Assembly (NCBI GenBank): GCA_944392655.1
Contig: CALXXL010000001.1
Coordinates: forward strand, 1 to 64,000
DNA: 64,000 nucleotides
Reading direction: 5' to 3'
Source of the DNA: an uncultured Victivallaceae bacterium
GTDB lineage: Bacteria > Verrucomicrobiota > Lentisphaeria > Victivallales > Victivallaceae
Numbering within the stretch: position 1 is the first letter of the stretch; every line of letters begins with the position of its first letter. This document shows, one piece after another, positions 45,476 to 52,924 of the stretch. A program made the position numbers and the translations under genes. The notes below the pieces were generated by a model. The model was not told the DNA's origin, did not search any database, and worked only from the letters and a program-made list of their open reading frames with translations.

Positions 45476-47626
45476 TCATGCTTCGAGTTCAGTACGGTTG
45501 ATTATCATATCCTGCCACTCTTTGGACAAAGATGCAAATCGTGCCGACCAACCGGATATCCGTACTACCAGATTGGGGAAGCGATCCGGATCTTTTTGGG
45601 CTTCCCTGAGAGTCGCCGCATCGACAGTATCCAGCTGCAGATAGAACCCGCCCTGTTCAAGGAATGCTTTGAACAAAGTAACCAGAATATCCGGCGCGTT
45701 CGGCAGCTTTCGCATTCCGGCGGATAGGCGCAAATCAAGCGGGCATCCATTCGGCGTACCGGAGAAATCCATTTTGCAATATGAATTCAGCACTGCGGTC
45801 AGTGCATTTTTTTCTGTTCCAGGCGTGGGGCTCATGTTCGGAGCCAGATATTCTCCGGCATATTTTCCGAATGCGGTGGCTTTTCTATATGGAGCAAATT
45901 CAATTTCACGTCCGAAGGTACTGATCCCGGCAGGAGTCAGCACTCCGGGAATCGGTTCGGAGGCGGCGACAATTTCAGCGTAATCATCAAAAGCCGTTTT
46001 AGTCATGGCATCAGCTTCATCGTCGTCGTTGCCGTAATACAGAATAGAATTGGCGAATTCCTGTCGTAACAGTTCATTGCCGTTCCAGTTGTCTTTCAGG
46101 ATTTTTACCAACTCGGAAAGGGGGAGTCTATGTTCTTCAAAAATCTTCTTTTTTATTGCTAAAAGGCTGTTTGCCACATCAGGCAACCCTCCGGCGTGAA
46201 GTGCATTTATAGTATATGATGTGCCTAAATTATAATATGGCCGACCGCTCTGGCGGCATGATGGCATAACTAAAGAGAGTACAGCCTCCGGAGCCGGATC
46301 GAAATGCTTAAAAACTTTCTTACCGGTTACCGGGTCGGTTGATTCGGCATAATGGCGGTTAAAAACTGTTTGCCGCCAATCTTTTACATATTGCCGGAGG
46401 CATTCCAGATAACGCTGATACAATTCGTCAAAACTTTCCGGGATATTGGGTGAGAACAGAGCATGTTGGAATACTTGCAAAAGATCGAACGGGGTATAGG
46501 AAAAAGCGGTTTTTCCCGGGAAAATCACTTCCCAGCAGCCGTCATTGGTAAAGTTTACGATTTCCTTTTCCGGGAATCCCATTTGGCGCAGACCATTCAT
46601 GACAACATCTTCATTATATATGGAGACAATACCGCCGCCAAGAAGTTGTACATCGGCAATGCGCCGCAAGAGTTTCTGTGAGGTTTGACGATTAATCCGT
46701 ACGGCAACCGGATAATCACTTATATGTAATTCTTCAATTACGTCAAGAACAAGATAAGTTGCGGCATTTTCAATATTTAGTCCGTTTTCGTCTATTCCGC
46801 TGAGGATAATATTCTGATAGTGCTGGGCATCTCCGGAGCCTGGTTCGCCGGGGTTGTACTTGCGTAGTCCGTAACACCATTCTGTGCCTTTTATCCAGAA
46901 GTGTGCAATCAACTCCCTGGCTTCGTCCAGCTGAATTTTTCCTGTTTGCAAATCATTTTCCAGATATGGGCCGAGAATCTGGTCAAATCGTCCGAGTCCA
47001 CTCCAATTGCCACATAATCTTTGAAATTCAAAAAAGAGCCAGAACGACTGTAATGCTTCGCGAAAATCGGATGGTGGATTTTCCGGTACATTTTGTAATG
47101 TTTTCAGGATTGACTTAATATTTTCAGGGTTTGGCGAGTCTGAATGCCGGCGGCACAAATCCACATATCGTGCAACCCATATCCGCATTGCGGTAATTAC
47201 CTGTAATAAAGCGTTCCGGAAGTTCGCCTCTTCCTGGGTTTCATTGGAGTAATTATGTAATTCGCGTTCAAGTCCGGAGAGCCCTTTGCGGATTGCATCG
47301 CCGAAATCCGCGGTGGTGTGGCTGATGGAGTAACGTCCTTTCATGCCTGGAACCTGATGCATCATTGCCGGGATAAGCGGAGCCGATCCTGCTATTTTCT
47401 CCTCTGGGCGGAAAATAAGCGGAGATTTTTGGGCGATCAATATCGCCATCATGGCATGGCGTTCAATGGGCGAAATATTGTCTGGTAGATCAAGGTCATC
47501 AATAGAAAAATCCGGCATTTGCAGTTCCTTACGGAATTGCCCGCTTAAGTATTGGGTTGCCAATGTTCTGGTTTTATCAGACAACCGGTTAACATTTTTT
47601 CTTTCCAAAGGATTTAATTCGATCAT
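45476..47626 (-). CDS. Glycyl radical enzyme of unassigned substrate
   Basis: A 716-aa oxygen-sensitive enzyme of the pyruvate formate-lyase superfamily. The radical-bearing Gly692 lies in VVRISGWSARFASLS, and the active-site Cys364 in FTNDGCWEVIFPGKTAF. Cys-x-Glu (C364, E366) resembles the GCVE of eliminases such as diol dehydratases, but NDGCWE differs from the well-known subgroups, and the protein is shorter than most of them (about 780-840 aa). No microcompartment, kinase or transport gene is adjacent, so the substrate cannot be guessed. It forms an operon with its activase and is divergent from the first AIDA-repeat gene. Confidence 0.9.
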   Translation of the reverse strand: MIELNPLERKNVNRLSDKTRTLATQYLSGQFRKELQMPDFSIDDLDLPDNISPIERHAMMAILIAQKSPLIFRPEEKIAGSAPLIPAMMHQVPGMKGRYSISHTTADFGDAIRKGLSGLERELHNYSNETQEEANFRNALLQVITAMRIWVARYVDLCRRHSDSPNPENIKSILKTLQNVPENPPSDFREALQSFWLFFEFQRLCGNWSGLGRFDQILGPYLENDLQTGKIQLDEARELIAHFWIKGTEWCYGLRKYNPGEPGSGDAQHYQNIILSGIDENGLNIENAATYLVLDVIEELHISDYPVAVRINRQTSQKLLRRIADVQLLGGGIVSIYNEDVVMNGLRQMGFPEKEIVNFTNDGCWEVIFPGKTAFSYTPFDLLQVFQHALFSPNIPESFDELYQRYLECLRQYVKDWRQTVFNRHYAESTDPVTGKKVFKHFDPAPEAVLSLVMPSCRQSGRPYYNLGTSYTINALHAGGLPDVANSLLAIKKKIFEEHRLPLSELVKILKDNWNGNELLRQEFANSILYYGNDDDEADAMTKTAFDDYAEIVAASEPIPGVLTPAGISTFGREIEFAPYRKATAFGKYAGEYLAPNMSPTPGTEKNALTAVLNSYCKMDFSGTPNGCPLDLRLSAGMRKLPNAPDILVTLFKAFLEQGGFYLQLDTVDAATLREAQKDPDRFPNLVVRISGWSARFASLSKEWQDMIINRTELEA

Positions 47627-47749
47627 CGAACCGCACTCTTAATTTTTCATTTATATAATCATATGATAAGATACAGAAACAATAGCTATTATGCAAGAAA
47701 ATAAATATCTCTTAATGATATTTTTTTTATTTGAACCGTAAAATCAATT

Positions 47750-47816
47750 TTTTACTTAAAAAACAAGACGGTTATTTATTTACCATATTGACATTAAACT
47801 AAAAATATGCTATATA
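47750..47816 (+). promoter_or_regulatory. Promoter and upstream box of cassette 1
   Basis: TTGACA (47788-47793) and TATATA (47811-47816) with a 17-bp spacer form an almost ideal sigma70-type promoter. About 33 bp upstream of the -35 is the box TTTTACTTAAAAAA (47750-47763). The same box and the same TTGACATTAAA start recur before cassette 2. Distance from -10 to the ATG is about 75 nt. A further shared 11-mer, TATGATAAGAT, is at 47662-47672. Confidence 0.7.
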
Positions 47817-47890
47817 CACTAATGTGAAATTTATTTTATATTTTCGAGGATCATTTGTATAAGACCTTTTTTATTGAAAGGATTGGAGAG

Positions 47891-50800
47891 ATGACAATTT
47901 ACAGCGGAACAGTCGTAAGCGGAGCATTGGAACTTTCATCTGGCGATATCGGATTAAATATTTTTGTCGATGGTGGCGGAAAATTAATTCTGTCAAGCGG
48001 AGGGATGGCAAACGATGTTGTCATTGAAGGACTGGTTATAGTTCAGCGTGGCGGAGTGGTGGAAAACGTTGAAGCCGTAGGACCTTTTTATCCATATTGT
48101 GACGGAGGTATAAATATTTATTCCGGTGGCAGCGGCAGGAATATAACCATACATTCCGGCTATGCCATCAATGGATTTCGATTATTGGAAGAAACACATT
48201 TTGATAATGTTGAAAATGGGGTAGTTCATATTTCCGGAGCGCTTGTAGAAGATTACTGTTTCGCGGACGCATTTATTTCCAGTGGCAGTACCGCGCGCGA
48301 TGTTACTGTTAGCGGTGAGGTTAAATTACATATATATGATGGTGGCAGTGCGGCGGAGGTAGACGTTAACACATGGGGGCGCGTATATGTGTCAAGCGGT
48401 GGTTTTCTGTCGGATTCAGTTGTGTCTGGTAATGCTCGGTTATTCGCCGACGAAGGAAGTGTTTTAAACAATATTTTGATTAAATCCGGAGGCTCTCTTA
48501 ATGGTTTTGTCATGAAAAATGACAGCTCATTTTCTGCCATTTATGATGGTGAGTTCAATACTTCCGGCACTATATTGGAAAATTACACGGTATTAATTGA
48601 TCAAGGCAAGGAAATTAATGATGTTGATGTTGGCTACAGTGGTCAGCTGAATATCGGAGACGGAGGGAAGGCTAATAATATTCTTGCGAGCGTGGGTGGT
48701 CGAGTGATTCTCACCAGTGGTGCAGAGGTGAATAATGTCATTAATAAAACTGGCTATATAATAGTTTATGATGGCGCGAAAATAAATACTATTACTAGTG
48801 AGAATAGTGAAATAATAATTTCTGGCAGTGCGGAGATAAATAATTTTACTAATAATAACGGCAAAATAATAGTTTCTGGTGGTGCGATTGTTAATGGATT
48901 CTCTCAGAGTGCAGGGAGCGCAACCTTTATGGCCGGTGCCAGGATAAACAGTGCGTATATATTGGGCTTCGGAACCGTTTATGACGATGTAGTGCTTAAT
49001 GATGTGAGAACTGGCGCTTATCTTAAGGTTTCAGGAGGTGTTCTGAATAATGTGCAGAATCTCCGCTCTCTTGGTTTGTACAGCGGTTCGGAAGTTAATA
49101 ATCTTTTAATCGGAGATTATATTACAAATAGCTACGCATCTACATATTTATACGAAGGAGCTGTTGCCAGTAATGTTGAAATTAGCAGCCATTCCAAGTT
49201 GTATATTTCTGGAGGGATAGCTTATGATGTGCAGGCTGGCGGGGTTTTTAGTGAAATTAGAGTATCCAGTGGCGGGAGGCTTGAGCGGGCAGCCATCTCG
49301 AACAATGCATTTGTGTATAGTTACGATGGAAGCACTATTTCCAATCTTACTGTCTATTATGGAGGATTTGCCGAAATTTGCAAAGGGGAAGATATCCGGG
49401 TTGAGAAGGGCGGACTGGTATATGTTGATGCGGGCGCCGTTGGGCTTAAAGATATAACTCTTGCCGGTGGGAAAATGCAACTATCAGGAGATGATTCAAA
49501 GCAGGCTTATATTGATGAGATTACTTTTGAATTGTCAGGAAGATTGGCTGATCCACTGATAGATGCAGATATATCCAGGATTACCTGTTCGCAATATTAT
49601 CTTTCGGTGGCGGAAGATAACAACTCGCAGGAATATATTCTTTGCAGCAACAGCAATGGTTTCTCCCAGAGCATCACTGTGACCAACAGCATGGGTGATG
49701 AGCTTGGGGTATTAACGGCAGGCGAAACGCTTGTCGGGGATCGTGGTAAATACAGTCTCAGTGAAGAAAACGGTCAGCTGTTGTTGAACTACACCGCTTT
49801 TGTGGTGAATGAAAATATCAGCGGATTGACTGTGACGATAAAATCAGCGGAAGAGCTTGCAGCAGGTGATAGCTTGACTTTAACTTCGGTAAATTATACC
49901 ATAAGCGACAGCCAGATCGGCGTATTTTCCGCAACGAACGGCGTATTGAATGGCGGAGCCGCGAATGTCGCCGGTACAGTCGCAGTAACCGTGACTTCCA
50001 CCTCCGGGGATGGAATTGGAGCGATCTACGGCGGCGGACTTGGTTTGAACCAGAGCATTGGTGAAGATGTATTGCTGACGCTTGAAGGCGGGACCTATGG
50101 CTATATCTATACAGGAGGTTACTCAGCGGTATCCGGCAACGTAAAAACCGTCATCGGCGATGTTACGGTAAATAATAACATCTATGGCGGCACGGCTTAT
50201 ACTAATCCGGACAGCTTCATAAATAACGTTGGCGGTTCGACAACTGTTGAAATCTCTTCCGGCGTGATCTTGAACCAGGTCTATGCGGGTAACTATGTCA
50301 ATTGCGACAACTCCGGCGGTGAAGTAAAGAGTACGGTATCCGGCGGGAGTTATCTGAATATTTCCGGCGGAACATTCACCGGTCCGGTAGTTATGGCCGG
50401 TGGTGTAGGCGTGGCAACCGGATCCGGCAGTAATTATGTAATCTCCGAAGTAAACGGAGGTACGCATATAAATGTGACCGGCGGGGAGATTTCCTATCTC
50501 TATGGCGGCGGCCGCGGCGGCGCCTCGACGGTGAATGCTGATTACGGTGCCAGTGTGGTAAATGACGGTTCGCATATCACGATATCCGGTGGCGATATAA
50601 AAGTGGTTTATGGCGGTGGCTATTGTGATGCCGGTTACAGTTATGTCAACGGCGGAGCGTCGATAACGTTGAATGCCGGCACGATCGGGACGGTCTTCGG
50701 CGGCGGCAGTGGAACCGGCGGAGCTGCTCGAAACAGTATTGTAGACAATGTGAACATCACTGTGGATGCGACAGGCGACCTGTCGATTGCCGACATCTAT

Positions 50801-51472
50801 GGAGGCGGTAACGGGCGCGCGCAGGTAAGTGGGGATGTAACGATAACGCTTCATGGTGCGAACGGCCATAATCTGTCGATAAATGGCTTAATCTCCGGCG
50901 GCGGTCGCAATGGCGTCAGTGGAGTTGGTGGAGATCGTACCCTGCAATTTGAAGATTATCAAGGCTCGCTTGATGCGACGATTGCCAACTTCACCACTAT
51001 TCGAGTGAATGAGTACACAGAAGTTGCGTTAAGCAAGGTACAAGATTTCAGCACCGTAGATACGTTTATCTTTGATGCCCCGATGCAGGCGTACGATGCA
51101 ACGGCCGGAATGCTTTTAAGCGGCGATACCGTATGGGGAGGCTCGAAGCTGTTGAAGTTGAATGTGGATTCCGGTGTCTACGATGCCGAGATCGTGTTGC
51201 TCAGCAATCTTGGTAATGATATCTCGAGTTTTGCGGATGCGAATTACGAATTCAACGTATTGGGAACGCTTGAAGATGGCTATTCGTCTGGCGTAATGAG
51301 TGGAATAGATCTTGAAAGCGGTCTTGGTTCTGCGTGGTATAACGAGATAGATGAAGCCTATTATCGTCTTGAAATCGGAGAATTTGATACTTTGGCCGGG
51401 TTAGATCTCCGGTTGAAAGTGATAGATGCTTATAGTGACGAAGGCTTGCAGCTTAAGGCGCAGTTGGCATAA
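47891..51472 (+). CDS. Large AIDA-repeat beta-helix protein, cassette 1
   Basis: A 1193-aa repeat protein. The N-terminal 560 residues are made of AIDA-type repeats (units such as SGGSGRNITIHSG and GGSAAEVDVNTWGRVYVSSGG), predicted to stack as a beta-helix. A slower repeat marked by INGF or LNGF is laid over them. From about residue 558 begins a 636-residue constant domain, nearly identical to that of the protein in cassette 2, with glycine-rich motifs (IYGGGLGLNQS, YLYGGGRGGAS). No signal peptide, no LPxTG and no C-terminal outer-membrane barrel ending in Phe is seen, so the export route is unclear. Met47891 is chosen because the paralogue starts with the same MTIYSGTVV; an in-frame upstream start at 47855 is less likely. 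The peptide gene follows after 91 nt. Confidence 0.85.
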   Translation: MTIYSGTVVSGALELSSGDIGLNIFVDGGGKLILSSGGMANDVVIEGLVIVQRGGVVENVEAVGPFYPYCDGGINIYSGGSGRNITIHSGYAINGFRLLEETHFDNVENGVVHISGALVEDYCFADAFISSGSTARDVTVSGEVKLHIYDGGSAAEVDVNTWGRVYVSSGGFLSDSVVSGNARLFADEGSVLNNILIKSGGSLNGFVMKNDSSFSAIYDGEFNTSGTILENYTVLIDQGKEINDVDVGYSGQLNIGDGGKANNILASVGGRVILTSGAEVNNVINKTGYIIVYDGAKINTITSENSEIIISGSAEINNFTNNNGKIIVSGGAIVNGFSQSAGSATFMAGARINSAYILGFGTVYDDVVLNDVRTGAYLKVSGGVLNNVQNLRSLGLYSGSEVNNLLIGDYITNSYASTYLYEGAVASNVEISSHSKLYISGGIAYDVQAGGVFSEIRVSSGGRLERAAISNNAFVYSYDGSTISNLTVYYGGFAEICKGEDIRVEKGGLVYVDAGAVGLKDITLAGGKMQLSGDDSKQAYIDEITFELSGRLADPLIDADISRITCSQYYLSVAEDNNSQEYILCSNSNGFSQSITVTNSMGDELGVLTAGETLVGDRGKYSLSEENGQLLLNYTAFVVNENISGLTVTIKSAEELAAGDSLTLTSVNYTISDSQIGVFSATNGVLNGGAANVAGTVAVTVTSTSGDGIGAIYGGGLGLNQSIGEDVLLTLEGGTYGYIYTGGYSAVSGNVKTVIGDVTVNNNIYGGTAYTNPDSFINNVGGSTTVEISSGVILNQVYAGNYVNCDNSGGEVKSTVSGGSYLNISGGTFTGPVVMAGGVGVATGSGSNYVISEVNGGTHINVTGGEISYLYGGGRGGASTVNADYGASVVNDGSHITISGGDIKVVYGGGYCDAGYSYVNGGASITLNAGTIGTVFGGGSGTGGAARNSIVDNVNITVDATGDLSIADIYGGGNGRAQVSGDVTITLHGANGHNLSINGLISGGGRNGVSGVGGDRTLQFEDYQGSLDATIANFTTIRVNEYTEVALSKVQDFSTVDTFIFDAPMQAYDATAGMLLSGDTVWGGSKLLKLNVDSGVYDAEIVLLSNLGNDISSFADANYEFNVLGTLEDGYSSGVMSGIDLESGLGSAWYNEIDEAYYRLEIGEFDTLAGLDLRLKVIDAYSDEGLQLKAQLA

Positions 51473-51507
51473 AGATTAAAAAGGAGTTATATTAAAGGAC
51501 TAACTTT

Positions 51508-51535
51508 TCCGGCAGGGGGAATCACCTCTGCCGGA
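51508..51535 (+). promoter_or_regulatory. Intercistronic hairpin between AIDA protein and peptide gene, cassette 1
   Basis: TCCGGCAG (51508-51515) pairs with CTGCCGGA (51528-51535); three inner pairs extend the stem to about 11 bp with a 6-nt loop. No T run follows, so it is not a normal terminator. It could stabilise the upstream mRNA, slow polymerase or set the ratio of the two products. Cassette 2 has a hairpin at the same place with another sequence. Confidence 0.5.
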
Positions 51536-51563
51536 TCAACCTGTCAGAAAGAAGGGATAAGAG

Positions 51564-51683
51564 ATGATAGATTACAAGAAGCCGGAATTGAAAGGCTTTA
51601 ACGGTTGGGGAGAATTTGTAGAAGGCAGTACAGGAACGCCGCCGCCATTCAACTGCCAGAATGCGCCTTTGGATGAAGACTGA
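51564..51683 (+). CDS. 39-aa putative RiPP precursor peptide, cassette 1
   Basis: A 39-residue peptide with a good ribosome site (AAGGGA, 6 nt upstream of ATG). The N-terminal half MIDYKKPELKGFNGWGEF holds Y4-x2-P7-x-L9, the motif by which RiPP recognition domains bind many leader peptides. The second half is rich in small, acidic and proline residues: GSTGTPPPFNCQNAPLDED, with one Cys (31), three consecutive Pro (26-28) and Trp15. The gene lies between the AIDA-repeat gene and a radical SAM/SPASM gene whose start overlaps its last codons. The peptide is repeated with a single change (Asn30 to Asp) in cassette 2. Leader/core division and modified residues are unknown. Confidence 0.72.
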   Translation: MIDYKKPELKGFNGWGEFVEGSTGTPPPFNCQNAPLDED

Positions 51684-52692
51684 CAACTTACATGCAATTC
51701 TCTCCGCTCCGGAGTTATTGCGGATACATCTTACCGGAAGATGTAATCTCAACTGTCGGTATTGTTATGTAGATAAAAGCGTACAGGATTTGCCGTTGTC
51801 GGCATGGCTGAGATTATTGACGGATGCCCGTGCAATGCGGGTTTTCCGCCTTTCGCTTTCCGGAGGAGAAGTATTATGCTGCAATTACTGGCGGGATTTC
51901 ATATCAGAGGCGGTTGCCTCTTCGATGAGGTTTTCTCTGGCGACCAACGGAGTTTTATTGGATGCAGCTGCCGTGAATTTTATTTCTGAAACCAAACGTT
52001 GTGATCGTGTAATAATTTCGCTGGACGGAACGCGTGAGATGCATGACTCTATGCGTGGTTCGGGTACATTTGATGCTGCCTGGCGCGCAATTGAACGTTG
52101 CCGAGAGGCAGGAATTAAAGTAGTTCCCAAATTAACGATTGGGAAACACAATTTTAATTTTTTAGAGGAGATTTTTGATTTCTTTTTTCATCAGAATTCT
52201 CTGCCGCCAATAACCATCAATATCGGTTGGAAAATTAATTCACGTTGTGATGGGACATTGCCGTTAGATGATATTGTAATTGTGCGCAATAAGATTGAGT
52301 CTCTGGCGGAAAAATATTCCGGAAATATGTTGAAAGAGGGAGCGTTGAAAAGTTTTCTGCACTGGCGTGACGTGGAATCTGGAATAATTGATGGAGGTAG
52401 AGATTACGCTTGTGGAGGTGTTTTTACCCGTTTAACTATAATGGAAAACGGAGATATAAAACCTTGTACGCAACATAATGAAGTGCTGGGTAATATTACC
52501 AGGGATGCTCTGCAAAAGGTTTGGCTTGAAGCTCCGGCTCTTAATGCAATGCGAAACAATTTCGGCTCTTCATTGGTGCGGTATGCCAGCTGCAAACACT
52601 GTCGTTATATAAATCGCTGTACCGGAACATGTCCGCTTACTCCAGAGTTTTGTGCCGGTAAGTTTGCTGAAAAGGCAAGTCATATTCATTAA
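51661..52692 (+). CDS. Radical SAM/SPASM peptide maturase
   Basis: A 343-aa enzyme (339 aa if the in-frame ATG at 51673 is used; both ATGs also exist in the truncated copy). Cys28, Cys32 and Cys35 form the C-x3-C-x2-C radical SAM site in LTGRCNLNCRYCYVDK; LSLSGGE at 64-70 contacts S-adenosylmethionine. The C-terminus has the full seven-Cys SPASM pattern: Cys251, Gly264-x4-Cys269, Cys311-x2-Cys314-x5-Cys320-x3-Cys324-x6-Cys331, which binds auxiliary iron-sulfur clusters. This build is shared by RiPP maturases (PqqE, sactionine and thioether enzymes) and anaerobic sulfatase maturases. No sulfatase lies nearby and the overlapping partner is a tiny peptide, so the peptide is the probable substrate. 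No N-terminal RRE domain is present. Confidence 0.9.
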   Translation: MRLWMKTDNLHAILSAPELLRIHLTGRCNLNCRYCYVDKSVQDLPLSAWLRLLTDARAMRVFRLSLSGGEVLCCNYWRDFISEAVASSMRFSLATNGVLLDAAAVNFISETKRCDRVIISLDGTREMHDSMRGSGTFDAAWRAIERCREAGIKVVPKLTIGKHNFNFLEEIFDFFFHQNSLPPITINIGWKINSRCDGTLPLDDIVIVRNKIESLAEKYSGNMLKEGALKSFLHWRDVESGIIDGGRDYACGGVFTRLTIMENGDIKPCTQHNEVLGNITRDALQKVWLEAPALNAMRNNFGSSLVRYASCKHCRYINRCTGTCPLTPEFCAGKFAEKASHIH

Positions 52693-52791
52693 AATTAAGC
52701 TATCATATTATTAAGATATTATTTGATAATTGTTATTAAAAAAATAGAATATTTCTGTTTTTAGATTGATTTGTTGTATTGTATGATAAGA

Positions 52792-52857
52792 TTTTACTTA
52801 AAAAAAACTTCATTTTTTATTTTGTCTATTGACATTAAATGAAAAATACATTATAAC
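52792..52857 (+). promoter_or_regulatory. Promoter and upstream box of cassette 2
   Basis: TTGACA (52829-52834) and TATAAC (52852-52857) with a 17-bp spacer. The box TTTTACTTAAAAAA at 52792-52805 sits 32 bp ahead of the -35 (same alignment as cassette 1, one base shorter). TATGATAAGAT directly precedes the box (52782-52792). The promoter gives the second AIDA gene its own transcript; about 70 nt separate -10 and ATG. Confidence 0.7.
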
Positions 52858-52924
52858 AAATAATGAAAGATTATTTTTTCTTTAATAGCAGGCTATAAAA
52901 ATCTTTTACAGGGGAAGTGAGAAA

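Larger units (their letters stand above)
49564..51747 (+). repeat. Long direct repeat, copy A (constant domain, peptide gene, start of rSAM gene)
   Basis: This 2.18-kb stretch is matched by 55795-57966. It contains the 636-codon constant domain, the spacer, the whole 39-codon peptide gene and the first 30 codons of the radical SAM gene. Differences are mostly synonymous, except in the spacer. Within it, 51023-51321 (299 bp) is identical to 57254-57552. The copies are 6.2 kb apart in direct orientation, so recombination between them could delete or add a cassette. Confidence 0.85.

Noticed and set aside
51564-52692. Lasso peptide cluster, suggested by the Y-x2-P-x-L leader motif
   Set aside because: No B1/RRE, B2 protease or lasso cyclase gene is present; the partner enzyme is a radical SAM/SPASM protein, and the spacing to the next Gly and Thr does not fit the lasso leader exactly.
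51661-52692. Anaerobic sulfatase maturase
   Set aside because: The domain architecture fits, but there is no sulfatase in the window and the gene overlaps the peptide ORF in both cassettes, so a peptide substrate is favoured. Not excluded.
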